Source: Sedimentibacter sp. MB35-C1 (GTDB lineage: Bacteria > Bacillota > Clostridia > Tissierellales > Sedimentibacteraceae). From it: DNA of 64,000 nt. Within the stretch, counting starts at the first letter, position 1. Each line of letters opens with the position of its first letter. The translations under genes were made by a program, and so were the position numbers. Below are positions 34,924 to 44,021 of this stretch, one piece after another. The stretch spans positions 1,736,001-1,800,000 of the forward strand of contig NZ_CP133188.1 of NCBI RefSeq assembly GCF_030913635.1, written 5' to 3'. The notes beneath the pieces are model-generated. The model saw nothing but the letters and a program-made list of their open reading frames with translations, had not been told where the DNA came from and made no database searches.

Positions 34924-35358
34924 TTAATTATATACTGAGGTTAATATAAGTGATGTTGATGTTTCTTTAATGCAGTCAATTTTATGTAGTTCGTCCTGCA
35001 AGGACTTTAATCCAAGTGGTGATATGCATCTTACTTTCATCAATATGCACCATGTTCCTGTAACAATGTGGCACTCTTCAATAATGAGATCGGCAATTTT
35101 AAGGTTTTTTAATTGCTCTAAAAATTTATCATAATTAGTGGTTCGCACTCTTAAAGAAATCATTGCATTAGTCTTATAACCGAGCATGGACCAATTTATT
35201 TCGGCCTTGTATCCGGAAATTATTCCTTGCTCTTCGAGTTTTGTAACTCTGTTATGAATGGCAGGTCTGGACAAATTTAAGCGTTTTGATAATTCTTCAT
35301 GCGAAATTCTGCCTTCTTTTTCAATATTTTCAATTATAAGCATATCCAATGAATCCAT
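34924..35358 (-). CDS. Lrp/AsnC-family transcription regulator
   Basis: 144 residues: an N-terminal AsnC helix-turn-helix (about 5-55, with LSRPAIHNRVTKLEEQGIISGYKAEIN) and a C-terminal RAM ligand domain (about 70-142, TGTWCILMKVRC). The family regulates amino-acid metabolism, often with an amino acid as ligand. It reads away from the histidine ammonia-lyase gene, so it probably controls that gene and itself from the shared 298-base gap. Confidence 0.85.
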   Translation of the reverse strand: MDSLDMLIIENIEKEGRISHEELSKRLNLSRPAIHNRVTKLEEQGIISGYKAEINWSMLGYKTNAMISLRVRTTNYDKFLEQLKNLKIADLIIEECHIVTGTWCILMKVRCISPLGLKSLQDELHKIDCIKETSTSLILTSVYN

Positions 35359-35510
35359 TTTATTACCTCTTAAACCAATTAATAATTTTATATTGGAACA
35401 AATCTAACATTGTTTTAATATAGCATATCGGAACATGGTTTGCAAATTTTTTTTTATAAACAATACGTAATAAACTTATATACATGTACAGAAATACACC
35501 TTTTAAACAT

Positions 35511-35539
35511 TTGACAATTTTGCAAAATTATAATATAAT
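35511..35539 (+). promoter_or_regulatory. hutH promoter
   Basis: TTGACA at 35511-35516, 17-base spacer, TATAAT at 35534-35539. This is a full consensus promoter giving a leader of about 110 bases before the start codon. Confidence 0.9.
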
Positions 35540-35581
35540 TTAAGTATTGAAATACGCCTATAGACATGAGATATGAGGGGG

Positions 35582-35629
35582 CAGATTTTAGTGTAGTTTT
35601 TGTACACTGAAATTTGTCCTTATTTTTTT
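35582..35629 (+). terminator. Intrinsic-terminator-like hairpin in the hutH leader
   Basis: CAGATTTTAGTGTA (35582-35595) pairs with TACACTGAAATTTG (35603-35616), all pairs or G-U, then CCTTATTTTTTT to 35629. It lies between promoter and start codon, so hutH may be controlled by premature termination. I see no T-box and no histidine-rich leader peptide. Confidence 0.6.
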
Positions 35630-35656
35630 AAAAAATATTAAATTTAGGAGGTAAAA

Positions 35657-37186
35657 ATGAGCAAAGTAATAATTACGGGAAATACTTTAACTCTTGAAGA
35701 GGTGGCAGCTGTTTGCAGGAATTTCTATGAGGTTGAATTATCAAAATCGGCAGTTGATAAAATAATTGCATCAAGAAAAATAGTGGATGAGTTTGTTGAA
35801 AACGAAGATGTTGTCTACGGCATAACAACGGGTTTTGGGAAGTTTAGCGATGTTTCAATTTCAAAAGAAGAATCGAAGCTTCTTCAAAAAAATCTTATTG
35901 TGACTCATGCGGTTGGTGCCGGAAAACCTTTCGATACAGAAATAGTAAGAGGAATAATACTGCTTAGAATAAATAATCTGGCGAAGGGGTATTCGGGCGC
36001 CAAGCTTGAAACTATCCAAACTATGATAGATATGCTTAATAAGGGAGTGCATCCCGTAGTTCCTCAAAAGGGTTCTCTGGGAGCCAGCGGAGACTTAGCC
36101 CCTTTATCTCATATGGTTCTTCCAATGATAGGCCTTGGAATGGCTGAATATGCAGGTGAGGTTATGAGTGGGGCCGAAGCTATGAAAAAGGCAGGTATAC
36201 CTATAATTGAACTTACTTCAAAAGAAGGTCTTGCATTGATTAACGGTACTCAGGTTATGACTTCAGTGGGAGCATTGACTGTCTACGATGCGATTAACCT
36301 TTTAAAAGTATCGGATATAGCGGCTTCACTGAGTTTTGAAGCACATAACGGTATAGTAGATGCACTTGATCATAAAGTTCATGACGTGCGTCCTCATAAA
36401 GGGCAGAAGGATACGGCCAGAATTATGCTTCAGTTGCTTGCTGAAAGCAAAATGACAACAAGGCAGGGAGATATAAGAGTTCAGGATGCGTATTCTCTTC
36501 GATGTACTCCTCAGGTTCACGGTGCAAGCAAGGATGCAATAAATTATGTAAAGGAAAAAGTTGAAATAGAAATTAATTCAGTAACCGATAATCCAATAAT
36601 ATTCCCTGAAACCAGAGAAGGAATATCAGGCGGCAACTTCCACGGACAGCCTATGGCGCTGAGCTTTGATTTCTTGGGTATTGCTTTAGCAGAGCTTGCG
36701 GATATATCTGAAAGAAGACTTGAGAGGCTGGTAAATCCGTCGCTAAGCGGACTCCCGGCATTTCTTGTTGAACACGGAGGATTGAACTCCGGATTTATGA
36801 TTGTACAATATTCGGCTGCAGCTCTTGTATCCGAAAATAAAGTTCTTGCTCATCCTGCATCTGTTGACAGTATTCCATCATCTGCTAATCAAGAGGACCA
36901 TGTTTCCATGGGAACCATAGCGGCAAGAAAGGCAAAAGAAATAATGGAGAATGTGAGAAGGGTGCTTGCTATGGAGATAATGTGCGCTTGCCAAGGAATT
37001 GATCTGAGAGGAAACAGGGGATTGGGCGATGGTACAGAGCCGGTATACAACGCAGTCAGACAGCGTGTTCCAATGCTAAAAGAAGACAGACCTCTTTATG
37101 AAGACATTAATAAGTGCGAAGAACTTATCATGGATAATACTATTATAAGTGCCAGTGAGCAGGCGGCCGGAAGTATTGAATTTTAA
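35657..37186 (+). CDS. hutH: Histidine ammonia-lyase
   Basis: 509 residues, the usual family length. The MIO cofactor triad A143-S144-G145 is in SLGASGDLAPLSHM, with the catalytic Y54 in VYGITTGFG. TH at 83-84 matches the S-H position of histidine ammonia-lyases rather than the H-L of tyrosine lyases, and SSANQEDHVSMG carries the HAL-type glutamate. It converts histidine to trans-urocanate and ammonia. No hutU, hutI or hutG is adjacent, so other genes elsewhere must use urocanate. Start after AGGAGG. Confidence 0.92.
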   Translation: MSKVIITGNTLTLEEVAAVCRNFYEVELSKSAVDKIIASRKIVDEFVENEDVVYGITTGFGKFSDVSISKEESKLLQKNLIVTHAVGAGKPFDTEIVRGIILLRINNLAKGYSGAKLETIQTMIDMLNKGVHPVVPQKGSLGASGDLAPLSHMVLPMIGLGMAEYAGEVMSGAEAMKKAGIPIIELTSKEGLALINGTQVMTSVGALTVYDAINLLKVSDIAASLSFEAHNGIVDALDHKVHDVRPHKGQKDTARIMLQLLAESKMTTRQGDIRVQDAYSLRCTPQVHGASKDAINYVKEKVEIEINSVTDNPIIFPETREGISGGNFHGQPMALSFDFLGIALAELADISERRLERLVNPSLSGLPAFLVEHGGLNSGFMIVQYSAAALVSENKVLAHPASVDSIPSSANQEDHVSMGTIAARKAKEIMENVRRVLAMEIMCACQGIDLRGNRGLGDGTEPVYNAVRQRVPMLKEDRPLYEDINKCEELIMDNTIISASEQAAGSIEF

Positions 37187-37235
37187 AAGAATTTTTTTAC
37201 AGACTGATATCTTGATGAATTTATCATTAAACTCG

Positions 37236-37260
37236 AGCGTTTCGAAAGAAACGCTTTTTT
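37236..37260 (+). terminator. hutH terminator
   Basis: AGCGTTTC-gaaa-GAAACGCT then a T6 run. Perfect stem of eight with a GNRA-type loop. Confidence 0.9.
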
Positions 37261-37357
37261 GTTGCCAGAAATATTGATAAATGCTATAATTAATTTAATA
37301 TTTTTAGTTATAAAAATATTTTTTGTAAAAGAAAAATTTATTAAAATAAATTTTTTT

Positions 37358-37384
37358 GGAACAAATAAAAATTTTATAACGTCT
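37358..37384 (+). promoter_or_regulatory. ECF-type promoter before the sigma gene
   Basis: GGAAC at 37358-37362, spacer of 17, CGTCT at 37380-37384. It lies 28 bases before the ATG at 37412. ECF factors commonly drive their own gene, and this pair matches that pattern. The same GGAACAAAT and GTCT at identical spacing occurs before the GH18 gene. Confidence 0.55.
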
Positions 37385-37411
37385 TATATTATAACCGAAC
37401 GGGGTGAAATA

Positions 37412-37993
37412 ATGAAAAGCAATGAGCTGTGGCTTGTAGAGCAAAGCAAGAAGGGGAATATAGATGCTTTTGAAGAGCTGATCAAAGATTACAAAAAAAT
37501 TGCATATAACATTGCATTGAAAGTTCTCAAAAATACCGAAGACGCAGAGGACGCATCACAGGAAGCTTTAATTAAGGTATATAAAAGCATAAAAAGTTTT
37601 AACATGGAGTCAACCTTTAAGGTTTGGCTGTATAGAATAGTTGTTAATACATGTATTGATTTAAAAAGAAAAAAGGCTATAAATACCTTTTCAATTGATG
37701 AAAGTATTGATTTGGGAGGAGTAAACGAAGTTCAAAGAGAAATTGCCGATAACTCTGGGAACCCGGATGAATTGGTTGAAAAAAATTTCAAGAATAAACT
37801 TGTTAATGATGCTATAAATAAATTGGATGATGATTTTAAAACCATTATAATTTTAAGAGATATTCAGGGGTTTTCTTACGGTGAAATATCTGAAATACTT
37901 TCATGTAATTTAGGTACGGTAAAATCCAGACTTAACAGGGCAAGAAAGAACTTGAAAGAAATATTAGAAAATGAACTGAAATTTCAGTACTAA
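37412..37993 (+). CDS. ECF-family RNA polymerase sigma factor
   Basis: 193 residues. Region 2 is FEELIKDYKKIAYNIALKVLKNTEDAEDASQEALIKVYKSI (about 14-55), and region 4 is LDDDFKTIIILRDIQGFSYGEISEILSCNLGTVKSRLNRARKNL, cited in parts. The ATG at 37412 has GGGGTGA upstream; the longer reading frame from 37259 has no ribosome site. It is held by the anti-sigma encoded 12 bases downstream. The signal and regulon are unknown. Confidence 0.9.
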   Translation: MKSNELWLVEQSKKGNIDAFEELIKDYKKIAYNIALKVLKNTEDAEDASQEALIKVYKSIKSFNMESTFKVWLYRIVVNTCIDLKRKKAINTFSIDESIDLGGVNEVQREIADNSGNPDELVEKNFKNKLVNDAINKLDDDFKTIIILRDIQGFSYGEISEILSCNLGTVKSRLNRARKNLKEILENELKFQY

Positions 37994-38005
37994 GGCGGTG
38001 AAAAT

Positions 38006-39283
38006 ATGAATTGTAATGAAGTTAGAGATAATTTATCACTCTATATCGATAATGAATTAAGTGAAGAAGAAAAAAAGTTGATGGATGAGCATTTAGATAA
38101 TTGTCCTGAATGCCGAAGTGAACTTGAGGATTACAGGAAGCTTATACAAATGTTGAATGAGCTTCCTGATGAAGAACCGCCTGCCGGATACTGCGACAGA
38201 CTTCATAAAAAGCTTATGAAGGCAGCATCTGAAGATATTGAAGCAACGAAGACCTCCGATATTCAGGAAGTATACAGTAAGAGAAGCGGTAAATTTAAGT
38301 GGATGAAGTATGGCAGTCTTGCCGCTGCGTTTGTATTGGTATTATTAGTATATAGTTTAAACAATGCACGCATGGGAAAATCAAGCAATGAAATGTCATA
38401 TGATACGGCTGAAGCTCCTTCAGAAATGCCTCAGGAGTATATTGAAGAATCAGGTACCGCGCCTGAATCCGCGACAGAAGAACAATATTTCATCGCAGAT
38501 ACGAACAATCTAAAGGCGGCAGGCGTAAGAGGGGAAGAAAATGACAGCATTGATTCAAATCAGTCTGCATTAACTGCCGAGAGTAACAGAGAAATGAAGA
38601 TTATTAAGTCTGCAAGTCTGTATCTGCAGACAAAGGATTATAATGAATTTTTCAATGAGATAAACACAAAAATCAGTTCCATGGGCGGCTTTATTGAAAA
38701 TAATATAACGGAAGTATATCAGGTTTATGAAGATAAAAAGCTTATGCGCGGAAATTTGAAGGTTCGAATCCCGCAGGAGGATTTCTACGAGCTTGTAAGT
38801 TATCTAGAAGAAAACTCCGATGTTAAGAGAAAAAGCATTAGTGAGAAGGATGCAACAAAGGAATACTACGAAAAAGACAACAAGGTAAAAAATCTTGAGA
38901 TTCAGGAGCAGCATTTGAGAGACCTGTTTGAAAAGGCGAGTACGGTCGAAGAAATGCTTAAGATAGAAAATGAGCTTAGAAGAGTCAGAACAGAAATAGA
39001 TGCACTTAATGTAAGCCTTGCAGATATAGATGACAGAGCTTCAATGTCCACAATAGATTTGGATGTTGAGGAAGTAAGAGAAGTCAATTTCACCCTCAAA
39101 AGTGAAAAAGGAATATGGGAACGTGCTAAAGAAGGATTTATCAATACGGTAAATTCAATAGTAAGGGGATTTGGAAACATGGTAGTTGCCGCAGTGACTT
39201 CCTCACCTATACTGATTCCAATTATAATTATATTTATAGTATTACTACTGAAGATTAAAAAATATTGGAAGAAGAAAATGTAA
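38006..39283 (+). CDS. Anti-sigma factor: zinc finger plus DUF4349
   Basis: 425 residues. A cytoplasmic zf-HC2 module (C3...H29, C33, C36) forms the anti-sigma part. One span follows near 97-115 (SLAAAFVLVLLVYSL), then an extracytoplasmic DUF4349 domain of about 195-395 with a coiled stretch (KVKNLEIQEQHLRDLFEKA in part), and a C-terminal span at about 398-420. Location next to the ECF gene supports the anti-sigma role. DUF4349 itself has no known ligand. Confidence 0.85.
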   Translation: MNCNEVRDNLSLYIDNELSEEEKKLMDEHLDNCPECRSELEDYRKLIQMLNELPDEEPPAGYCDRLHKKLMKAASEDIEATKTSDIQEVYSKRSGKFKWMKYGSLAAAFVLVLLVYSLNNARMGKSSNEMSYDTAEAPSEMPQEYIEESGTAPESATEEQYFIADTNNLKAAGVRGEENDSIDSNQSALTAESNREMKIIKSASLYLQTKDYNEFFNEINTKISSMGGFIENNITEVYQVYEDKKLMRGNLKVRIPQEDFYELVSYLEENSDVKRKSISEKDATKEYYEKDNKVKNLEIQEQHLRDLFEKASTVEEMLKIENELRRVRTEIDALNVSLADIDDRASMSTIDLDVEEVREVNFTLKSEKGIWERAKEGFINTVNSIVRGFGNMVVAAVTSSPILIPIIIIFIVLLLKIKKYWKKKM

Positions 39284-39340
39284 AATCAGTTACTTTTCTA
39301 AAGTTAGAATCAAATTATGTGTTGAAAAAAAGAGTATTAA

Positions 39341-39379
39341 AGCCTGTAACCCTAAAGCTAAGGGATCCAGGCTTTTTTC
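39341..39379 (+). terminator. Terminator of sigma/anti-sigma operon
   Basis: AAGCCTG pairs with CAGGCTT plus CCT/AGG inside, then a T6 run. Confidence 0.8.
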
Positions 39380-39480
39380 GCTGTTGCGCTTCGAGTTAAT
39401 TAATTATAAAAGTTATTTAATGATTCTGCTGCATATGTTATAATAACTACTATAAAAAATTAAAAAAGTGAGGCAGATAG

Positions 39481-40494
39481 ATGTCAAGTATAGAAGACTT
39501 GTTAAATGATAAAGCAAAAGAGCAGATGAAAACTATGAGAAATCCCAACAAAAATATTTCTGAGCTGACGGCAGGCGAAAAAGCAGATGGATTCTATCTC
39601 GTAAAAAGCAGCGAGGTTAAGAAGACTACAAACGGAAAGCAGTACATAGATATTGAATTGGTGGATAAAACGGGTGAAATTAACGCGAAAATATGGGAGT
39701 ATACCGAAGAAAAAGAAGCTATCCTGAAAAATAATTCTATTGTCAAAGTAAGAGGAGAGGTTTTAGAATGGAACGGGTCAAAGCAGCTTAAAGTAAATAA
39801 AGTAAGAGCTAAGAACTCTTCGGATTCCATACAAGTATCGGAGCTTATACCTTCGGCACCTATTAGTAATGATGAAATGTATACGGAAGTTGAATCATAT
39901 ATAGATAAAATTAATGATAAAGAAATTAAATTGCTTGTAAGAAATATAATTTCCAAATACAGTAATAAGCTGCTTTACTATCCCGCTGCAAAAAAAAATC
40001 ACCACTCATACATGGGGGGACTGCTGTACCATACGCTTAGGATGTTGCAGTCAGGTGAAAAGCTTGGTCAGGTGTATGGCTTTCTAAGAATGGATTACGT
40101 GTATTCAGGAGTTATACTCCATGACATATGTAAAATACTGGAAATGGACTCTGATGAATACGGTGTTGTTTCTGACTACACAATGGAAGGTAAGCTGTTG
40201 GGGCATATAATCCAAGGAATAAAGGAAATAGAAATTGAAGGAGATAAAATCGGTATAGACAGGGAAAAGAGCATAATTCTACAGCACATGGTTTTATCTC
40301 ACCATTATGAACCGGAATTCGGCAGCCCTAAAAAGCCCATGACTCCCGAAGCAGAGCTTTTGCATTTTCTGGACATAATAGATGCAAGAATGTTTGACTT
40401 TGAACATGCGCTTGAAGGTATAGGAGATGGCCAATTTACCGATAAGATATGGATTTTGGATAACAGAAATTTGTATAAAATGTCAGGTGAGTAA
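39481..40494 (+). CDS. yhaM: YhaM-family 3'-5' exoribonuclease
   Basis: 337 residues: an N-terminal OB-fold (about 30-105, DGFYLVKSSEVKKT and EINAKIWEY) and an HD domain (about 160-300). HD metal motifs are HHSYMGGLLYHT and VILHDICKI, plus HHYEPEFGSPK at the second site. B. subtilis YhaM is a 3'-5' exonuclease that degrades short RNA and ssDNA. Monocistronic, followed by a palindromic element and addB. Confidence 0.88.
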   Translation: MSSIEDLLNDKAKEQMKTMRNPNKNISELTAGEKADGFYLVKSSEVKKTTNGKQYIDIELVDKTGEINAKIWEYTEEKEAILKNNSIVKVRGEVLEWNGSKQLKVNKVRAKNSSDSIQVSELIPSAPISNDEMYTEVESYIDKINDKEIKLLVRNIISKYSNKLLYYPAAKKNHHSYMGGLLYHTLRMLQSGEKLGQVYGFLRMDYVYSGVILHDICKILEMDSDEYGVVSDYTMEGKLLGHIIQGIKEIEIEGDKIGIDREKSIILQHMVLSHHYEPEFGSPKKPMTPEAELLHFLDIIDARMFDFEHALEGIGDGQFTDKIWILDNRNLYKMSGE

Positions 40495-40515
40495 AGCAGC
40501 AATATAAACAGATTT

Positions 40516-40584
40516 AAGGAACGACTTCGTCATCAAAGCGGCAAGGTGATTCAGCAGCTTGTCGATCGATTTATGTCGTTCCTT
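40516..40584. repeat. 70-base palindromic element, possible terminator
   Basis: AAGGAACGAC (40516-40525) pairs with GTCGTTCCTT (40575-40584) around a 49-base interior rich in G and C for this genome, with GCGGCAAGGTG and CGATCGAT inside. It lies between yhaM and addB. It lacks a T-run, so it is not a standard terminator. Confidence 0.45.
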
Positions 40585-40619
40585 TACAATTGTACTGAAA
40601 TTGTAACAGGAGGGAAGGA

Positions 40620-43600
40620 ATGGGACTAACCATTATAGCCGGAAGGGCCAAGACAGGTAAATCAAAATATATAAGTGATGATATAAATAATGAAATACTA
40701 AAGAAAAATCATAATCATTTATTGCTGATAGTTCCTGAACAAATGACATATCAGGCTGAATACGACGTTATTGAAAGAACAGGCAGCAATGGAATAATGT
40801 CTGCTGAGGTTTTAAGCTTTACACGGTTGGGCTATAAAATTCTCGAAGAAGTTGGCGGCCTAAAAATGCAGGAAATTAACGATTATGGAAAGATTATGCT
40901 TTTAAAGCAGGTGTTCGAAGAGAACAAGGACGATCTTAAACTGTTTAGAACAGCTTCAAAGCAGGAGGGGTTCCTGAGAGAATTTAATTCTCTTATCAGT
41001 GAAATGAAGCAAAACTGCATAAGCGTAGAATTTCTTGAAAAAATAATTAAGTACAAGGTAAATGATAATGAAAATAGGCTTTTAAATAAAAAGCTTGAAG
41101 ATATAATTAAAGTTTACGGTGAAATTATTAAGAGAACAAATAACATATTTTTTGATGAAGAAGATAAACTTAATCTTGTTATTGAGGCTGTTGAAAAATC
41201 TGATTATATAAAAAATTCCGTGATATGGATTGACGGATTTGAAAGCTTCAGCATGCAGAGGCACAGACTGATAAAAAAACTGGCTGAAAGTTCAATAAAC
41301 GTTACAATAACACTAAATGCAGAATCAAAAACCTTAATTAGCCCACACAGTACAGAAGACTGGGAGGCATTTAAAATTGTATGTGATACGTATAGAATTT
41401 TGTCAGAGGGTTTGGATGATTCAATTAACTTGATTTCTCTCAGCAGTAGCAGAATAAAGAACGAAATCAAAACAATAGAACAAAACCTATTTTCCGTAAG
41501 TCCGTCAAAATTCATCCAAGGCACCGGAGCCATACAGATATTTTCATCGCTGAATCCTTATTCCGAGACGGAAAGAGTTGCTCAGAAGATTGTTTCACTT
41601 GTTCGGGATGACGGATACAGGTGGAAGGACATAGCTATTGCCGCAAGTGATATGGATAGCTATTCTGTCAATGTGAAAAAGGTGTTCGCAAAATATGAAA
41701 TTCCTTACTTCCTTGATTATAAGAGAGATATAATGGGAAACCCCCTTACGAAATTCATATTGTCTCTGTTTGATATGCTTATTTATAATTTCAGGCATGA
41801 CAGCACATTTGAATTTTTGAAAACAGGATTTTCCGATTTGAATTATGATGAAGTAAGCAGACTTGAAAACTTTGCTCTTCAATACGGAATCAAAGGAGAT
41901 AAGTGGTTTAAGCCTTTCAAATTTAACGCTGATGGTATTGAGTATTTTAATTTACTGAGAAAAAAGTTTGTGAACGGATTGGTAGCCTATAAAAAGAAAC
42001 TGAAAGATTTAAAAACAACAGCGGATATTACAGTATTTATGCTTGACTTTCTCAGAGAATACAAGGTTCAGGAAAAAATTGAAAGACAGGTTGAAATATT
42101 TAAGAAATCAGGACAATTCGAGCTGTCAGGCGAAAATGCTCAAGTATGGAACTATGTAATAGATATTTTTGAACAAATTGTTCTTGTGGGAGGAGATACA
42201 GAAATAAGCCCGCGTGAATATAAAAAAATGATAGAGACAGGATTTAGCGAAGTTAAAATAAGCATTATCCCGCCTACTCTGGATAAGGTTACTGTAGGTG
42301 AAATTGAGAAAATATCTTTAAAATCCTCAAAGGTTCTTTTTATACTTGGAGCCAATGAAGGAAAACTTGATTCAAGAAACAACGAAAAGGGTCTACTTCT
42401 TGATTACGAAAGAGAATTTCTTGAAAAGTCAGGCATGAAGCTTTTAAATGATTCCGACTATTATGTTTACAAGGAAAAGCATACAATTTATAAGCTGTTT
42501 ACAAATGCTTCTGACAGACTATATTTGAGCTGGGCTCTTGGAAATGCTGAGGGAAGAACTATGCAGCCGTCAATGTATGCGGACAAGCTGAGGCAGATAT
42601 TTCCGGCAGTCAAGGAGCAGACTGACTTAAGTGGAATGAGCCAGTGGGAAAGGATATCAAACCGAAGCGGAACCGTTGACTATCTTATTTCAAACATGAG
42701 AGATTTTGTTGAAGGAAACAACATTGATGTTGTCTGGAAGGATGTGTATTCATGGTACGAAGCAAATGAAGAAATTGTAATAGATTTGATACACAAAGGG
42801 CTGTCCTATAAAAATAGCACAGAAAATATAAATAAAAACAGCCTGAAGAAGATACATGAGAATCCTGTTTTAATGTCGGTATCTAAAATTGAAAATTTTG
42901 CTGCATGCCCGTTTAAATTTTTTATGGACAATGTGATCAGGCCGCAACCTAGATTAGTTCAAAAAATAGAATTTTATGACCTGGGAAATATATATCACCA
43001 GTCTGTTGAACAGTTTACTAAATCAATTTCTAGTGAGCTTGAAAATATAGATAAATTGGACAAGGGTAAAATACATACCATGTCTCAAGAATGCACGGAG
43101 AAAATCTTACAAGGCGGAGCTATGGATTATACAGCTTTTGATTCAAACGAACGGAACAGATACATGAAAGAAAAGGTAAAAAGGCTGGTAAACAGGGCCG
43201 CAAAAACAATTGTTGAGCAGCTTAAAAAAGGTAAATTTCGTCCCACGTATACAGAGCTTGTTATAGGTGACAGGCATATGGAAATTAGGATTGACCCTGT
43301 TGAAATAAAGCTGACAAATAATACAAGCATATTTCTGCAAGGCAGGATTGACAGGGTGGATATTCTTAAGAAGAATGATAAGGTATATATAAATGTAATA
43401 GACTATAAGTCTTCATATAAGGATATTGATTTGTCCGATGCTGTGCAGGGACTCCAGCTTCAGCTGTTGATATATATGTCGGCAGTAATCAAAAATGGTA
43501 AAAAGCTGTTTGAGACAGCTCCCGAGATAGGTGGAGCGTATTACTTTTGTATAGATGATCCCATGATTGACGGCGATGAAGTTTTATCTTCAGAATCGGA

Positions 43601-44021
43601 AAATGAAATATTTAAAAAACTTTCTCTCAAAGGTTACATTGTTGAAGATATGGATGTTATTTTGAACATGGACAGTGATGTTGAAGCTGTAAGGAAATCT
43701 GATGTTGTTCCCGTTTCGTTAAACAAGGACGGAAGTACGTCCAGATTTTCAAAAACACTCACTTATAAAGAATTTAAAGCGATTTTAAACAAAGCAGATG
43801 AAGTTGCGGGAGAAATTGCAGAAAAAATAATGGATGGAAATATTGATATAATGCCGTACAGGAAAGATTCAGGAAGCAAGACCCCCTGTCAATATTGTGA
43901 ATTCAAATCTGTGTGTCAGTTTGACCCGGCTGTGGATGGAAATAATTATCGAAGGATAAAAAAACTGCGCAAGGAAGAAATATTGTCGGAAATATTGAAA
44001 AAAGGTTGTGAAGATGAATGA
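40620..44021 (+). CDS. addB: AddB, helicase-nuclease subunit B
   Basis: 1133 residues, near the B. subtilis length. Residues 5-13 have the P-loop AGRAKTGKS of the inactive or weakly active helicase. The C-terminal RecB-like nuclease is at about 905-1110 with IDYKSS. The Fe-S cluster cysteines are one in FAACPFKFF and three in PCQYCEFKSVC. With AddA it resects double-strand breaks and initiates recombination. It is coupled (ATGA) to addA. The start follows GGAGGGAAGG. Confidence 0.93.
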   Translation: MGLTIIAGRAKTGKSKYISDDINNEILKKNHNHLLLIVPEQMTYQAEYDVIERTGSNGIMSAEVLSFTRLGYKILEEVGGLKMQEINDYGKIMLLKQVFEENKDDLKLFRTASKQEGFLREFNSLISEMKQNCISVEFLEKIIKYKVNDNENRLLNKKLEDIIKVYGEIIKRTNNIFFDEEDKLNLVIEAVEKSDYIKNSVIWIDGFESFSMQRHRLIKKLAESSINVTITLNAESKTLISPHSTEDWEAFKIVCDTYRILSEGLDDSINLISLSSSRIKNEIKTIEQNLFSVSPSKFIQGTGAIQIFSSLNPYSETERVAQKIVSLVRDDGYRWKDIAIAASDMDSYSVNVKKVFAKYEIPYFLDYKRDIMGNPLTKFILSLFDMLIYNFRHDSTFEFLKTGFSDLNYDEVSRLENFALQYGIKGDKWFKPFKFNADGIEYFNLLRKKFVNGLVAYKKKLKDLKTTADITVFMLDFLREYKVQEKIERQVEIFKKSGQFELSGENAQVWNYVIDIFEQIVLVGGDTEISPREYKKMIETGFSEVKISIIPPTLDKVTVGEIEKISLKSSKVLFILGANEGKLDSRNNEKGLLLDYEREFLEKSGMKLLNDSDYYVYKEKHTIYKLFTNASDRLYLSWALGNAEGRTMQPSMYADKLRQIFPAVKEQTDLSGMSQWERISNRSGTVDYLISNMRDFVEGNNIDVVWKDVYSWYEANEEIVIDLIHKGLSYKNSTENINKNSLKKIHENPVLMSVSKIENFAACPFKFFMDNVIRPQPRLVQKIEFYDLGNIYHQSVEQFTKSISSELENIDKLDKGKIHTMSQECTEKILQGGAMDYTAFDSNERNRYMKEKVKRLVNRAAKTIVEQLKKGKFRPTYTELVIGDRHMEIRIDPVEIKLTNNTSIFLQGRIDRVDILKKNDKVYINVIDYKSSYKDIDLSDAVQGLQLQLLIYMSAVIKNGKKLFETAPEIGGAYYFCIDDPMIDGDEVLSSESENEIFKKLSLKGYIVEDMDVILNMDSDVEAVRKSDVVPVSLNKDGSTSRFSKTLTYKEFKAILNKADEVAGEIAEKIMDGNIDIMPYRKDSGSKTPCQYCEFKSVCQFDPAVDGNNYRRIKKLRKEEILSEILKKGCEDE

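Noticed and set aside
35546-35656. T-box or histidine leader peptide before hutH
   Set aside because: A 14-codon frame from an ATG in the leader has only one His codon at its end and no ribosome site; no T-box core sequence is visible.
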